Below, piece after piece: positions 1 to 6,926 of a DNA stretch of 64,000 bases (position 1 is the first letter of the stretch; each line of letters starts with the position of its first letter). Under the pieces are notes generated by a model that saw only the letters and a program-made list of their open reading frames with translations, searched no databases and had not been told where the DNA came from. The stretch is taken from assembly GCF_900100955.1 (NCBI RefSeq), contig NZ_FNCC01000014.1:62001-126000 (forward strand), in the 5' to 3' direction. This DNA comes from Lentzea fradiae (lineage in GTDB: Bacteria; Actinomycetota; Actinomycetes; Mycobacteriales; Pseudonocardiaceae). The position numbers and the translations under genes are program-made.

Positions 1-474
1 CGGTTCGTCCGCGGCGAGAAGCCCCGCGCCGTCGTGTTCTCGGTCCTCGCCGTGGTGGCGGCGTCGCTGGTGGCGCTCTACACAGGCCGCGCCGAGGACT
101 TCTTCCTCATCCAGCTGCTGTCCAACATGGCCTCGTCACTGGCCTGGGCAGGCTCCATCGCCGTGCGGTGGCCGTTGCTCGGCGTCGTCGTCGGCACGCT
201 GCTGGGCCAGAAAACGCGCTGGCGCCGCGACCCCGACCTGCTGCACGCGTACTCCATCGCGTCATGGCCGTGGGTCGCGCAGTACGCGCTGCGGGTCGCC
301 GTCTTCACTCCACTGTGGCTGGACGCGCAGGTCTACTGGCTCGCCACGCTGCGGGTCGGGCTGTCGTGGCCGTTGCAGATCGTCTGCATCCTGGTGTCGG
401 GGTGGATGCTGCGGCGTGCGCTGCCGGCGGACCACCCCGGGTTCCGGCACCCGAGGTCGCCGGAGACCGACTAG
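1..474 (+). CDS. DUF3159 family membrane protein (5' end outside window)
   Basis: The reading frame is open from base 1, so the N-terminus lies upstream of the window. The visible 157 residues contain several hydrophobic stretches (roughly residues 11-25, 45-65, 90-110 and 125-140) and an Asp/Arg-rich cytoplasmic tail. This matches the actinobacterial DUF3159 family of multi-pass membrane proteins, whose function is unknown. The last codons (439-474, ending in a TAG at 472-474) are part of a 30-bp sequence repeated at 2462-2491, and the copy there carries on in the same reading frame to its own stop codon. The present C-terminus (PETD) may therefore have been supplied by an inserted cassette and the original end (PETTT) displaced about 2 kb downstream. 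Family assignment is from recognised sequence; the displacement is inference. Confidence 0.75.
   Translation, partial: RFVRGEKPRAVVFSVLAVVAASLVALYTGRAEDFFLIQLLSNMASSLAWAGSIAVRWPLLGVVVGTLLGQKTRWRRDPDLLHAYSIASWPWVAQYALRVAVFTPLWLDAQVYWLATLRVGLSWPLQIVCILVSGWMLRRALPADHPGFRHPRSPETD
439..468 (+). repeat. Left copy of 30-bp direct repeat bracketing the ATPase-HNH pair
   Basis: A 30-bp sequence starting GGGTTCCGGCACCCGAGG matches 2462-2491 at 28 of 30 positions (the two differences are adjacent, at 457-458). This copy lies inside the DUF3159 coding region and encodes GFRHPRSPET. The right copy encodes GFRHPRVPET in the equivalent frame and then reaches its own stop. A repeat of a host gene's 3' end on both sides of a foreign-looking cassette is the arrangement expected of an attachment site, although no integrase is present. 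Confidence 0.7.
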
Positions 475-484
475 ATTCGCGAGC

Positions 485-1726
485 ATGTACGTCTCGCAGG
501 TGCGGCTGAGGAACATCAAGGGGTTCCACGGCGCCCGTGAGGTCGATCTGACGCTCACCCGTCCGGACGGATCGCACGCCGGGTGGACCGTGATCGCGGG
601 ACGGAACGGCTCGGGCAAGTCAACCTTGCTGCAGGCGATCGCTCTCGCTCTCGGAGGTCAGCGCGCCGTCTTCGCGGTCATGCAGGACTTCGAGAACTGG
701 ATCACTCACGGCGAGGAAAGCGCCGACGTAGACCTCCAAGTCCACGCGGATCCCGATCTCGACCATCTACAGGGCGCCCTTTGGCAGGGTGGTTCTCCCT
801 TCGGACTGGCACTGTCGTGGGCGGGTCAGCAGGTGATCGAAAAGAGGTCCCTCGAACTCGACGGGTGGCTGTACGCGGCTTACGGCCCCTTCCGCAGGCT
901 CTCGGGCATGGTCCGCAAGTCGTCCAACCGCATCGCGAACATCTCCAGCTTGTTCAACGAGGACGCCTCGCTGTCCGACGGCGTGGCGTGGCTGATCCAG
1001 CAGCACCTGCGCGCTCTCGAAGGCGAACCCGGCGCGGCCGAGCTGAAGCGAGCCGCGCTCCGGCTGCTGAGCGACGGTCTCCTGCCCGACGACCACGAGG
1101 TCGACGACGTCACGTCCGACGGGCTCTGGGTGACCTGCCGCGGCAGCCGTTTCCCGCTGCGCGAGACCAGCGACGGGTATCGGACGGTGACGGCGCTGGT
1201 GGTGGATCTGCTCAAACAGATCCACAACGCCTACGGGAGGCTGCCCGTGGAAGGCAACGCGGTCACCGCGCCCGGAGTCGTGATCATCGACGAGGTCGAC
1301 GCCCACCTCCACGTCTCCTGGCAGCAGCGCATCGGCGGCTGGTTGAAGTCGCACCTCCCGAACATCCAGTTCATCGTGACCACGCACAGCCCGTACGTGT
1401 GCCAGGCGGCGGACCCCGGCGGGCTGATCCGGTTGCCGGGGCCTGACGAACAACTCGCTCCGCACGTGGTGGACCAGGACCTGTACGAGCGGGTCGTGTA
1501 CGGGAGTGGCGACGACGCCGTTCTCACCGAGCTGTTCGGTCTGGAGTCGCCTTATTCGGAACAGGCCGAGCGGCTGCGCAGGCGCCTCGTCGAGCTGGAG
1601 GTCAAGGTCATCGCGGGCCAGGCGGACGAGCAGGAGATCCGGCGGTACAAGGAACTCCGGGAGACGCTCACGAGCTCGTTGACCGCACGGGCCGACGAGG
1701 TGGCAGCTCGCCTGCGCGACGCATGA
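485..1726 (+). CDS. AAA (ABC/RecF-type) ATPase, PtuA-like
   Basis: A 413-residue ATPase of the AAA_21/RecF-like class. It starts with the hallmark fold MYVSQVRLRNIKGF, followed by Walker A GRNGSGKS (39-46), a signature-like segment around DGYRTVTALV (230-239), Walker B VVIIDEVDAH (265-274) and the TTHSP switch histidine (299-303). A charged helical C-terminus follows. The ATG at 485 was chosen because it begins the conserved strand; an upstream extension would only re-enter the DUF3159 gene. The stop overlaps the ATG of the HNH gene (ATGA), so the two are translationally coupled. ATPase plus HNH nuclease is the composition of the Septu anti-phage system (PtuA/PtuB), and also of retron-associated effectors. 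The Septu assignment is inference from domain pairing and motif layout. Confidence 0.8.
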   Translation: MYVSQVRLRNIKGFHGAREVDLTLTRPDGSHAGWTVIAGRNGSGKSTLLQAIALALGGQRAVFAVMQDFENWITHGEESADVDLQVHADPDLDHLQGALWQGGSPFGLALSWAGQQVIEKRSLELDGWLYAAYGPFRRLSGMVRKSSNRIANISSLFNEDASLSDGVAWLIQQHLRALEGEPGAAELKRAALRLLSDGLLPDDHEVDDVTSDGLWVTCRGSRFPLRETSDGYRTVTALVVDLLKQIHNAYGRLPVEGNAVTAPGVVIIDEVDAHLHVSWQQRIGGWLKSHLPNIQFIVTTHSPYVCQAADPGGLIRLPGPDEQLAPHVVDQDLYERVVYGSGDDAVLTELFGLESPYSEQAERLRRRLVELEVKVIAGQADEQEIRRYKELRETLTSSLTARADEVAARLRDA

Positions 1727-2460
1727 TCCGAATCGTTCGATCCGACCTGCCGGCGGGCACGGTCGCGGAGATGGCTGTGCTGACCCGGGCGATCGCCTCG
1801 ACGCCGGTGGACGACAGGAGCGAGAAGGCTCGCGCGTCCTGGCGGAGCCAGGCGAAAGTGCGGTCATCCGTCCGGTCGGTGCTCGGTGAGATGGCCGTCG
1901 GGTTCACGACGTGCATGTACTGCGGTGAGAGCCGTGGGACCGACGTCGATCACTTCGAGCCCGTGGTGCGCAACCCGCTGCGGGCTTTCGACTGGCTCAA
2001 CCACCTGCTGGCCTGTTCGACGTGCAACAGCCACCAGAAGGGGAGACGGTTCCCGGTTGACGCCTCCGGTGCCCCGTTGCCGATCGACCCCACCGCCGAG
2101 GACCCGTTCGAGCACCTGCTGCTGACGTTGTCCTTGGGGGTGTACAGCCCGTTGACGGAGAAGGGCGAGGCGACCATCGCGGTGCTCGGCCTCAACGAGC
2201 GCGGGCTCCCCGAAGGCCGCAAGCACGCTCGCAAGGTGGTCGCACTGGCTCTGCGTGAGTGGGATCGGGCGCGTGAGCGCGACCGCTCGGACGAGATGGC
2301 CGAGAACGTCCGGACCGTGCAGGACCAGCCGTTCGCGGACGTCTGCCAGTCGATGTTGCGGCAGGCGTTCAGCCCGGGGGCGGACGTGGTGTTCAGCGAC
2401 TGTCCGGACTTGCTCGTTCTCCTGCGTCGCGAGGACCTCCGCGAGGCGTTGCTGAGGTAG
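1723..2460 (+). CDS. HNH endonuclease, PtuB-like (TIGR02646-type)
   Basis: A 245-residue protein with a four-cysteine HNH module: CMYC (64-67), the catalytic-type VDHFEP (75-80, His77), then FDWLNHLLAC (89-98, Asn93) and CNSHQKG (101-107). The spacing and the FDW-N-L-C-x2-CN-x3-K pattern resemble the HNH family linked to retrons and Septu PtuB. The start ATG at 1723 overlaps the end of the ATPase gene by four bases. The C-terminal half is helical, with many Arg and Glu residues and no second nuclease motif. Expected role: a DNA- or RNA-cutting effector controlled by the partner ATPase. An ordinary homing-type HNH protein is less likely, because the gene is fused by overlap to the ATPase. Confidence 0.82.
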   Translation: MIRIVRSDLPAGTVAEMAVLTRAIASTPVDDRSEKARASWRSQAKVRSSVRSVLGEMAVGFTTCMYCGESRGTDVDHFEPVVRNPLRAFDWLNHLLACSTCNSHQKGRRFPVDASGAPLPIDPTAEDPFEHLLLTLSLGVYSPLTEKGEATIAVLGLNERGLPEGRKHARKVVALALREWDRARERDRSDEMAENVRTVQDQPFADVCQSMLRQAFSPGADVVFSDCPDLLVLLRREDLREALLR

Positions 2461-2461
2461 C

Positions 2462-2491
2462 GGGTTCCGGCACCCGAGGGTGCCGGAGACC
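2462..2491 (+). repeat. Right copy of 30-bp direct repeat; also a hairpin terminator
   Basis: This copy matches 439-468 with two mismatches. Read in the DUF3159 frame it continues ACC ACC TAG (stop at 2498-2500), as if it were the original end of that gene. It also holds a perfect 9-bp stem (CCGGCACCC, loop GA, GGGTGCCGG; 2467-2486), which would work as a bidirectional terminator between the nuclease gene and the convergent ligase gene. The left copy has only an imperfect version of that stem. Confidence 0.7.
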
Positions 2492-2496
2492 ACCAC

Positions 2497-3849
2497 CTAG
2501 CGCTGGGGAACCTCGGCCAGCACCGCCGGGTTGCGGATGATCTTGCCGCTCGACGTCCGCGGCAGCGTGTCCATCACGTGGATGTGCGCGGGCAGCTTGA
2601 ACTCGGCGAGCCGTTCGGTGCACCAGTCGGTCAGCGCCTCCGCGGTCAGCGAAGCATCGGCGGTTCCGACGTACGCCTGGATCCGCTCCGGTCCCACCGC
2701 GACGGCCTCGGTCACGTGCGGGTGCCCGCGCAGCACCTGCTCGACCTCGGTCAGGTCCACCTTGTTGCCGCGCACCACGACCAGCGAGTCCGCGCGGCCG
2801 AGCAGGCGCAGTTCGCCGCGGGGGTCGAACTCGCCGCGGTCGCCGGTGCGGAACCAGCCGCCGGAGTACCGCCCGTGGTCGTCGCCGGACAGGTACGGCG
2901 TCTCCGGCAGGGCCACCTCGACCAGGCCGTCGCGGACGCGGGCCGTGACGCCGGGCATCAGCGGGCCGACGGACGGGCGGGTCGTGCCGCCCACGGCCAG
3001 GGTCAGGGCGCCGGTCTCGGTGGTGCCGAAGCATTCGCCGACCGGCAGGCCGTAGGCGGCGGCGAAGCGGTCGGCCACGTCCTGCGGCATCAGTTCGCCG
3101 CCCGCGATCGTGCCGCGGACGGTGCGCAGCGCGTCCGGTTCGGGGGAGGACGCCAGCAGGTCGAAGTGGAACGGGAGACCGGTGACGAAGTCGACCTCGA
3201 ACTCCCGTGCCTGCCGCAGGATCGCCTCGGCGGTGGGGCGTTCCGCGAAGACGAGGTGCGCGCCGGTGGAGAGGGCGTGCAGCAGGCCGCCGACCAGGCC
3301 GAAGCTGTGAGCGGGGGAGTTGAGCAGCAGCAGCCGCTCGCCGCCGCGGACGGCGTCTTCCGACGTGGCGAACCGGGTCAGCTCGTCGATGATCGACGGC
3401 GTGCTGCGGCCGATCACCTTCGGGCGTCCGGTCGAGCCGGAGCTGAACTGGACGAGGCGGTGCGGGGTCTCGGCCGGCACGCCGTCCGCGCGTTCGACGA
3501 CGAGGCCGTAGCGCTCCCGGAAGACCTGGCCGGGAATGCCCGCCCGCACCAGGAACTCGGGGCGGGTCAGCTCGTGCAGGACCTCGACCTCGGCGGGCTT
3601 GAGGCGGTGGTCGACGGAGACCACCCTGGCGCCCAGGCTCCACAACGCCAGCACCGCCTCCAGGTGGCTGAAGCTCGGCGGCACCTGGACCGAGACGGTG
3701 CTGCCGTCGCGGACGCCGGCCGCGGTGAACCACTCGGCCTGGGCGGAGACGTCGGCGCGCAGGAGGCCGTGCGTGACCGTGCCGCGGTGGCTGAGGACCG
3801 GCACGTCGTCGCCGTGGCGGTGCAGCAGGTCGGTGATGAGCTCGCGCAT
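2497..3849 (-). CDS. AMP-dependent acid ligase (ANL superfamily), probable aminohydroxybenzoate-activating enzyme
   Basis: A 450-residue class I adenylate-forming enzyme. Motifs in order are the A3 phosphate loop FSSGSTGRPKV (135-145), A5 GECFGTTETG (271-280), A7 YSGGWFRTGD (328-337), the hinge GRADSLVVVRGNKVD (351-365) and the A10 lysine TSSGKI (K436). It is short for the family, with a trimmed N-terminal region, and has no fused carrier domain. It is the last gene of a three-gene operon, one base after the GriH-like gene. The reaction would be ATP-dependent activation of an aryl acid to the acyl-adenylate or thioester. The neighbours suggest 3-amino-4-hydroxybenzoate as substrate, as for ligases in asukamycin-type pathways; that substrate is inference. 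Confidence 0.8.
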   Translation of the reverse strand: MRELITDLLHRHGDDVPVLSHRGTVTHGLLRADVSAQAEWFTAAGVRDGSTVSVQVPPSFSHLEAVLALWSLGARVVSVDHRLKPAEVEVLHELTRPEFLVRAGIPGQVFRERYGLVVERADGVPAETPHRLVQFSSGSTGRPKVIGRSTPSIIDELTRFATSEDAVRGGERLLLLNSPAHSFGLVGGLLHALSTGAHLVFAERPTAEAILRQAREFEVDFVTGLPFHFDLLASSPEPDALRTVRGTIAGGELMPQDVADRFAAAYGLPVGECFGTTETGALTLAVGGTTRPSVGPLMPGVTARVRDGLVEVALPETPYLSGDDHGRYSGGWFRTGDRGEFDPRGELRLLGRADSLVVVRGNKVDLTEVEQVLRGHPHVTEAVAVGPERIQAYVGTADASLTAEALTDWCTERLAEFKLPAHIHVMDTLPRTSSGKIIRNPAVLAEVPQR

Positions 3850-3850
3850 G

Positions 3851-4924
3851 TCAGGACTCCTTGCAGAACTCGCCGATCGGCAGGCCCACGTGCCGCTGCT
3901 CGGTCGCGACGTGGCCGAGCAGCTCGTCTCCCGGCCGCAGCTCGGTGACGTTCAGGACCTTGCCGCCGGGACCGAGGACGCGGACGTGCCAGTCGTCCTG
4001 CACCATCAGGTGCACCTCGACGCCTTCCGGGGAGCGGGCGGTGATCGTGAGCATCGGGCGGGACTCCAGCTTGGCCCTGCCGACGGTGATCTCCCGCGTG
4101 CGGCCCTCGGCGTTGACGGCGAGGACCTTGCTGCCGGACCGCAGCTCGGACAGGTAGTTGGTGCGGTTGGCCGGACCGAGCACGTACGAGTGCAGCGCGC
4201 CCGCGTTGACCCGGAACGGCCGGGTCGGCATGTACGGCAACGGGTGCGTCTCGCTGCAGCACAGCACGAAGCCGGACGAGAACGAGCCGACGAGGATGCC
4301 CTCGTCCTCCTCGAAGTGCGACGCGGTGTCGACGCAGACGCGGTCGCCGAGACCGTTGTGGGTCAGCGCCTCGACGGTGAGGGTGGTCAGCGTCAGCGGC
4401 GGGGACGTGACCTCCAGCAGCCGCGCCAGCTTGAAGACCTCGGTGGCGTCACGCGGCGCCATCAGCACGCCGTCCGAGCCGTGTTCGAGGACCTCCAGCA
4501 CGATCGCGGCCTCGACGAGGTCCTCCACGACCGTGACGAGCTTGCCGGAGGCGCCGTCCGCGGCGGCGATCACGATCTCCAGCGGGATCTTCGTCGGGTC
4601 GGTGAACGCGACCACGGTGTGGTCGAGCCGTTCCGCCGCCGCGCAGGCCAGCTTGAGCGTGCGGTCGTCGCTGACCGTCACGAACGCGGCACCGCCGGGC
4701 AGCCGGTCGAGCTCGTCCTGTTCCTTCACGGCGACGGTGACGAGGTGCGGGCTGTCGACGTGCTCCTCGGTGAGCAGCACGCGGGTGATCGTCGGCGGCA
4801 GGCCGTCGAGCAGCGTCGGGTCGTCGGCGACGACTCCGGCGATCCGGCTGTGCACGGCCGCGTCGACGACGGCGGTGCGGTGCGTTTCGGGGACGTTGCG
4901 GAGGTCGATCCAGGCGAACTTCAC
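3851..4924 (-). CDS. griH: 3-dehydroquinate synthase II family enzyme, GriH-like (3-amino-4-hydroxybenzoate synthase)
   Basis: This 357-residue protein belongs to the AroB'/DHQ synthase II family, with the start MKFAWIDLRN and the conserved core VCVDTASHFEEDEGILVGSF and NAGALHSYV. In grixazone producers the enzyme GriH converts the C7 aldol product made by GriI into 3-amino-4-hydroxybenzoate. The archaeal homologue serves shikimate synthesis. Here it overlaps a GriI-like aldolase by four bases and is followed by a ligase, which favours the GriH role. Actinobacteria normally make dehydroquinate with the unrelated AroB, so a shikimate role is unlikely. The symbol is given by similarity and context, not by direct comparison. 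Confidence 0.82.
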   Translation of the reverse strand: MKFAWIDLRNVPETHRTAVVDAAVHSRIAGVVADDPTLLDGLPPTITRVLLTEEHVDSPHLVTVAVKEQDELDRLPGGAAFVTVSDDRTLKLACAAAERLDHTVVAFTDPTKIPLEIVIAAADGASGKLVTVVEDLVEAAIVLEVLEHGSDGVLMAPRDATEVFKLARLLEVTSPPLTLTTLTVEALTHNGLGDRVCVDTASHFEEDEGILVGSFSSGFVLCCSETHPLPYMPTRPFRVNAGALHSYVLGPANRTNYLSELRSGSKVLAVNAEGRTREITVGRAKLESRPMLTITARSPEGVEVHLMVQDDWHVRVLGPGGKVLNVTELRPGDELLGHVATEQRHVGLPIGEFCKES

Positions 4925-5718
4925 CGGTTCTCCAAGCTGGAGGTCAGGGCGTGGACGAGGCTGGCGCCGACGGGCGCGTGCACGATCGAGGCGAGCTCGG
5001 CGACGAGCTGCATCGGGGTGGGTGAGGTGAAGACCCGCCTGCCGACGGCCAGACCCGCGCAGCCGGTGGCCATCGCGGTGCGGGCGTGGGCGGCGAGGCT
5101 GGCCTCCGAGGCGGGACCGCCCGCGACGATCACGGGCACGGGGCAGCTGGCGGTGACCTCCGCCATCTCCTCCGCGGGACGGGCGAGGTTCGTCTTCACG
5201 ATGTCCGCGCCCAGGTCCGCCGCGATGTTGACGACGTGCGCGAGCACGGCGGAACCGGCGGCGTCACCGATGCGGGGACCACGGGCGTAGGCCATCACGA
5301 CCAGCGGCATGTTCCACCGCTCGCACTCCGCCGCGACCGTGCCGAGGTCGGCGAGCTGGCGCGACTCCGTGTCGGAGCCGATGTTCACGTGCACGCTGAC
5401 CGCGTCGGCGCCGAGCCGCAGCGCCTCGTCGACCTCGCCGACGAGCACCTTCGCGTGCGTGTCGGCCATGTGCGCGGTGCCCGCGCTGAGGTGGACGATC
5501 AGCGCGCACCCGCCGAGCACGGCCGGGTCGACGGTCCGCACCCGTCCTTTGTGGACGATGATGGCGTCGGCGCCGCCCAGCACGACGGCGCGGATCAGGT
5601 CGTGCCACCGGTCCCTCGGGACGACCGGACCGTCCGAGACGCTGTGGTCCAACGGCACGAAGAGGTACCTGTCGTCGTGTGGTCGGGAAAGGCGTCGCAG
5701 CCGCAACGCTTTCCTCAT
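4921..5718 (-). CDS. griI: Class I aldolase, GriI-like (ADH-type C7 synthase)
   Basis: A 265-residue DeoC/FbaB-type class I aldolase. Visible signatures are FVPLDHSVSDGP (20-31), HKG (56-58), DAVSVHVNIGS (105-115), the Schiff-base lysine DIVKT (K175) and the phosphate-binding VIVAGGP (196-202). The family includes archaeal ADH synthase and GriI, which condenses aspartate semialdehyde with dihydroxyacetone phosphate. The ATG at 5718 has a GAGGGG ribosome site ten bases upstream; a GTG nine bases further up is possible. A longer reading to 5850 would overrun the promoter and was rejected. First gene of the operon, overlapping the GriH-like gene by four bases. Confidence 0.82.
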   Translation of the reverse strand: MRKALRLRRLSRPHDDRYLFVPLDHSVSDGPVVPRDRWHDLIRAVVLGGADAIIVHKGRVRTVDPAVLGGCALIVHLSAGTAHMADTHAKVLVGEVDEALRLGADAVSVHVNIGSDTESRQLADLGTVAAECERWNMPLVVMAYARGPRIGDAAGSAVLAHVVNIAADLGADIVKTNLARPAEEMAEVTASCPVPVIVAGGPASEASLAAHARTAMATGCAGLAVGRRVFTSPTPMQLVAELASIVHAPVGASLVHALTSSLENR

Positions 5719-5800
5719 GGCGTTCACACCCCTCGGATCGTTTGACGTCAACCAGAAGGGTGAGGCAGCCCGAGCGCGCGGCGGCAGGTGTGAGGTGGCG

Positions 5801-5816
5801 ATAACTCCCGAGTTAT
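5801..5816. promoter_or_regulatory. Perfect inverted repeat, candidate LysR operator
   Basis: ATAACTCCCGAGTTAT has 7-bp arms around a 2-bp centre. It lies in the divergent intergenic space, about 83 bp upstream of the griI-like start and about 107 bp upstream of the LysR gene, where a LysR-type regulator would bind. The spacing is T-N12-A rather than the classical T-N11-A. Function is inferred. Confidence 0.5.
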
Positions 5817-5922
5817 GGGCCTGACAGCGCAACGGCCCTGCGACGGCCACGGAGCGTGATCCAGCGACACCCGCGTGGCCGTGTTTGTTGTTCGCTCACT
5901 GTCTTAGGCTTCGTCGGTGCGA

Positions 5923-6831
5923 ATGGAGCTGAGACATCTGCACGTGGTGCTGACCGTCGCGCGCGCGGGCAGCATCAGCCGGGCCGCCTCCCAGATGAAG
6001 ATCGCCCAGGCAGGGCTGACCGCGCAGGTCCGCAGGATCGAGGCGACTCTCGGGGGTCCGCTGTTCCTGCGCCGCACCGGCGGCGTCGAGCTGACCGAGC
6101 TCGGCAGGCACGTCGTGCTGCGCGCCCAGGACCTCGTCGAACGGTTCGACGACCTGGTGGTGACGTCGAACAAGCTCGCCGAGCGCGGCGACTGCGGGAT
6201 GCGCCTCGGCGGCGTGGTGGGCTCGCCGACGGCGTTGCTGGTCAGGGTGGTGCGCGAGGTGCTGCCCAGCCTGCCGCAGACCACGCACGTCGTGCGCGAC
6301 AGCGACGCGGTGCTGGAGCTGGTGCGCACGGGGGACCTCGACCTCGCGCTGGTCGTGGAGTTCCCGCGCACCCCGCTGCGGTTCCCGAAGGCGGTGGGTC
6401 TGCGCGGGGTGGCCACGGAACGCATGCTGATCGGGGTCCCGGTGGGGCACCGGCTGTCCGGGCGCAGCGAGGTGCTGCTGTCGGAGCTGGCCGGCGAGGA
6501 GTGGGTGGTGCCCGACGAGAACCACGGCGGCAAGCTCAACCTCGACCTCGCCTGCGAGGCGGTCGGGTTCACGCCCCGCTGCACGCACTTCGGCGTGGAG
6601 CCCGCCGTCGCGGCCGAGCTGGTGCGCTCGACGGGCGCCGTGGCGGGGTTCTTCGCCGGGGAGAACCCGCCGGGCGTGCTGCTCAAGCCGATCATCGGCA
6701 ACCCGCTGCGCCGGCGGATCACGCTGGTGTGGAACGACGAGGCCGCCCAGCACGTGGACGACGTGCACGACGGGCTCGTCCGGGCGTACCACGAACGCAC
6801 CCCGCACCCCGGCCGCCTGCTGGCGTCCTGA
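5923..6831 (+). CDS. LysR-type transcriptional regulator of the griIH-like operon (inferred)
   Basis: A 302-residue LTTR with the N-terminal winged helix MELRHLHVVLTVARAGSISR and helix-turn-helix RAASQMKIAQAGLTAQVRRIE, then a two-lobed substrate-binding domain (about 90-295). The ATG at 5923 is preferred because MELRHL is the family's usual beginning; a GTG two codons upstream is in frame. The gene is divergent from the aldolase operon with an inverted repeat between them. That arrangement usually means local regulation with a pathway intermediate as co-inducer. No effector can be read from the sequence. Confidence 0.88.
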   Translation: MELRHLHVVLTVARAGSISRAASQMKIAQAGLTAQVRRIEATLGGPLFLRRTGGVELTELGRHVVLRAQDLVERFDDLVVTSNKLAERGDCGMRLGGVVGSPTALLVRVVREVLPSLPQTTHVVRDSDAVLELVRTGDLDLALVVEFPRTPLRFPKAVGLRGVATERMLIGVPVGHRLSGRSEVLLSELAGEEWVVPDENHGGKLNLDLACEAVGFTPRCTHFGVEPAVAAELVRSTGAVAGFFAGENPPGVLLKPIIGNPLRRRITLVWNDEAAQHVDDVHDGLVRAYHERTPHPGRLLAS

Positions 6832-6855
6832 CCCAAGCCGCACGCGGGGCCCTTA

Positions 6856-6918
6856 CCCACCGCACGCGGGGCCCTTTCGTACTGTCAGACAGTACGAAAG
6901 GGCCCCGCGTGCGGTGGG
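6856..6918. terminator. Long perfect palindrome (31-bp arms, 1-nt loop), member of ACGCGGGG family
   Basis: The left arm 6856-6886 and right arm 6888-6918 are exact reverse complements around a single A. The core is CCGCACGCGGGGCCCTTTC followed by GTACTGTC. It sits between convergent LysR and gdhA genes. An extra partial copy of the arm (about 6838-6854) precedes it. It can act as a bidirectional terminator, but its length and recurrence at 8471, 32842 and 37071 suggest a repeat family. Confidence 0.8.
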
Positions 6919-6926
6919 GGACGGGG

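Noticed and set aside
2462..2491. Right repeat as nothing more than a terminator
   Set aside because: It does contain a good stem, but the match to the DUF3159 3' coding end in frame to a stop is not explained by that. Both views are kept, with duplication favoured.
3851..5718. Shikimate-pathway dehydroquinate synthesis by the DHQS II/aldolase pair
   Set aside because: That route is archaeal. The ligase and LysR context matches the GriI/GriH pathway better.
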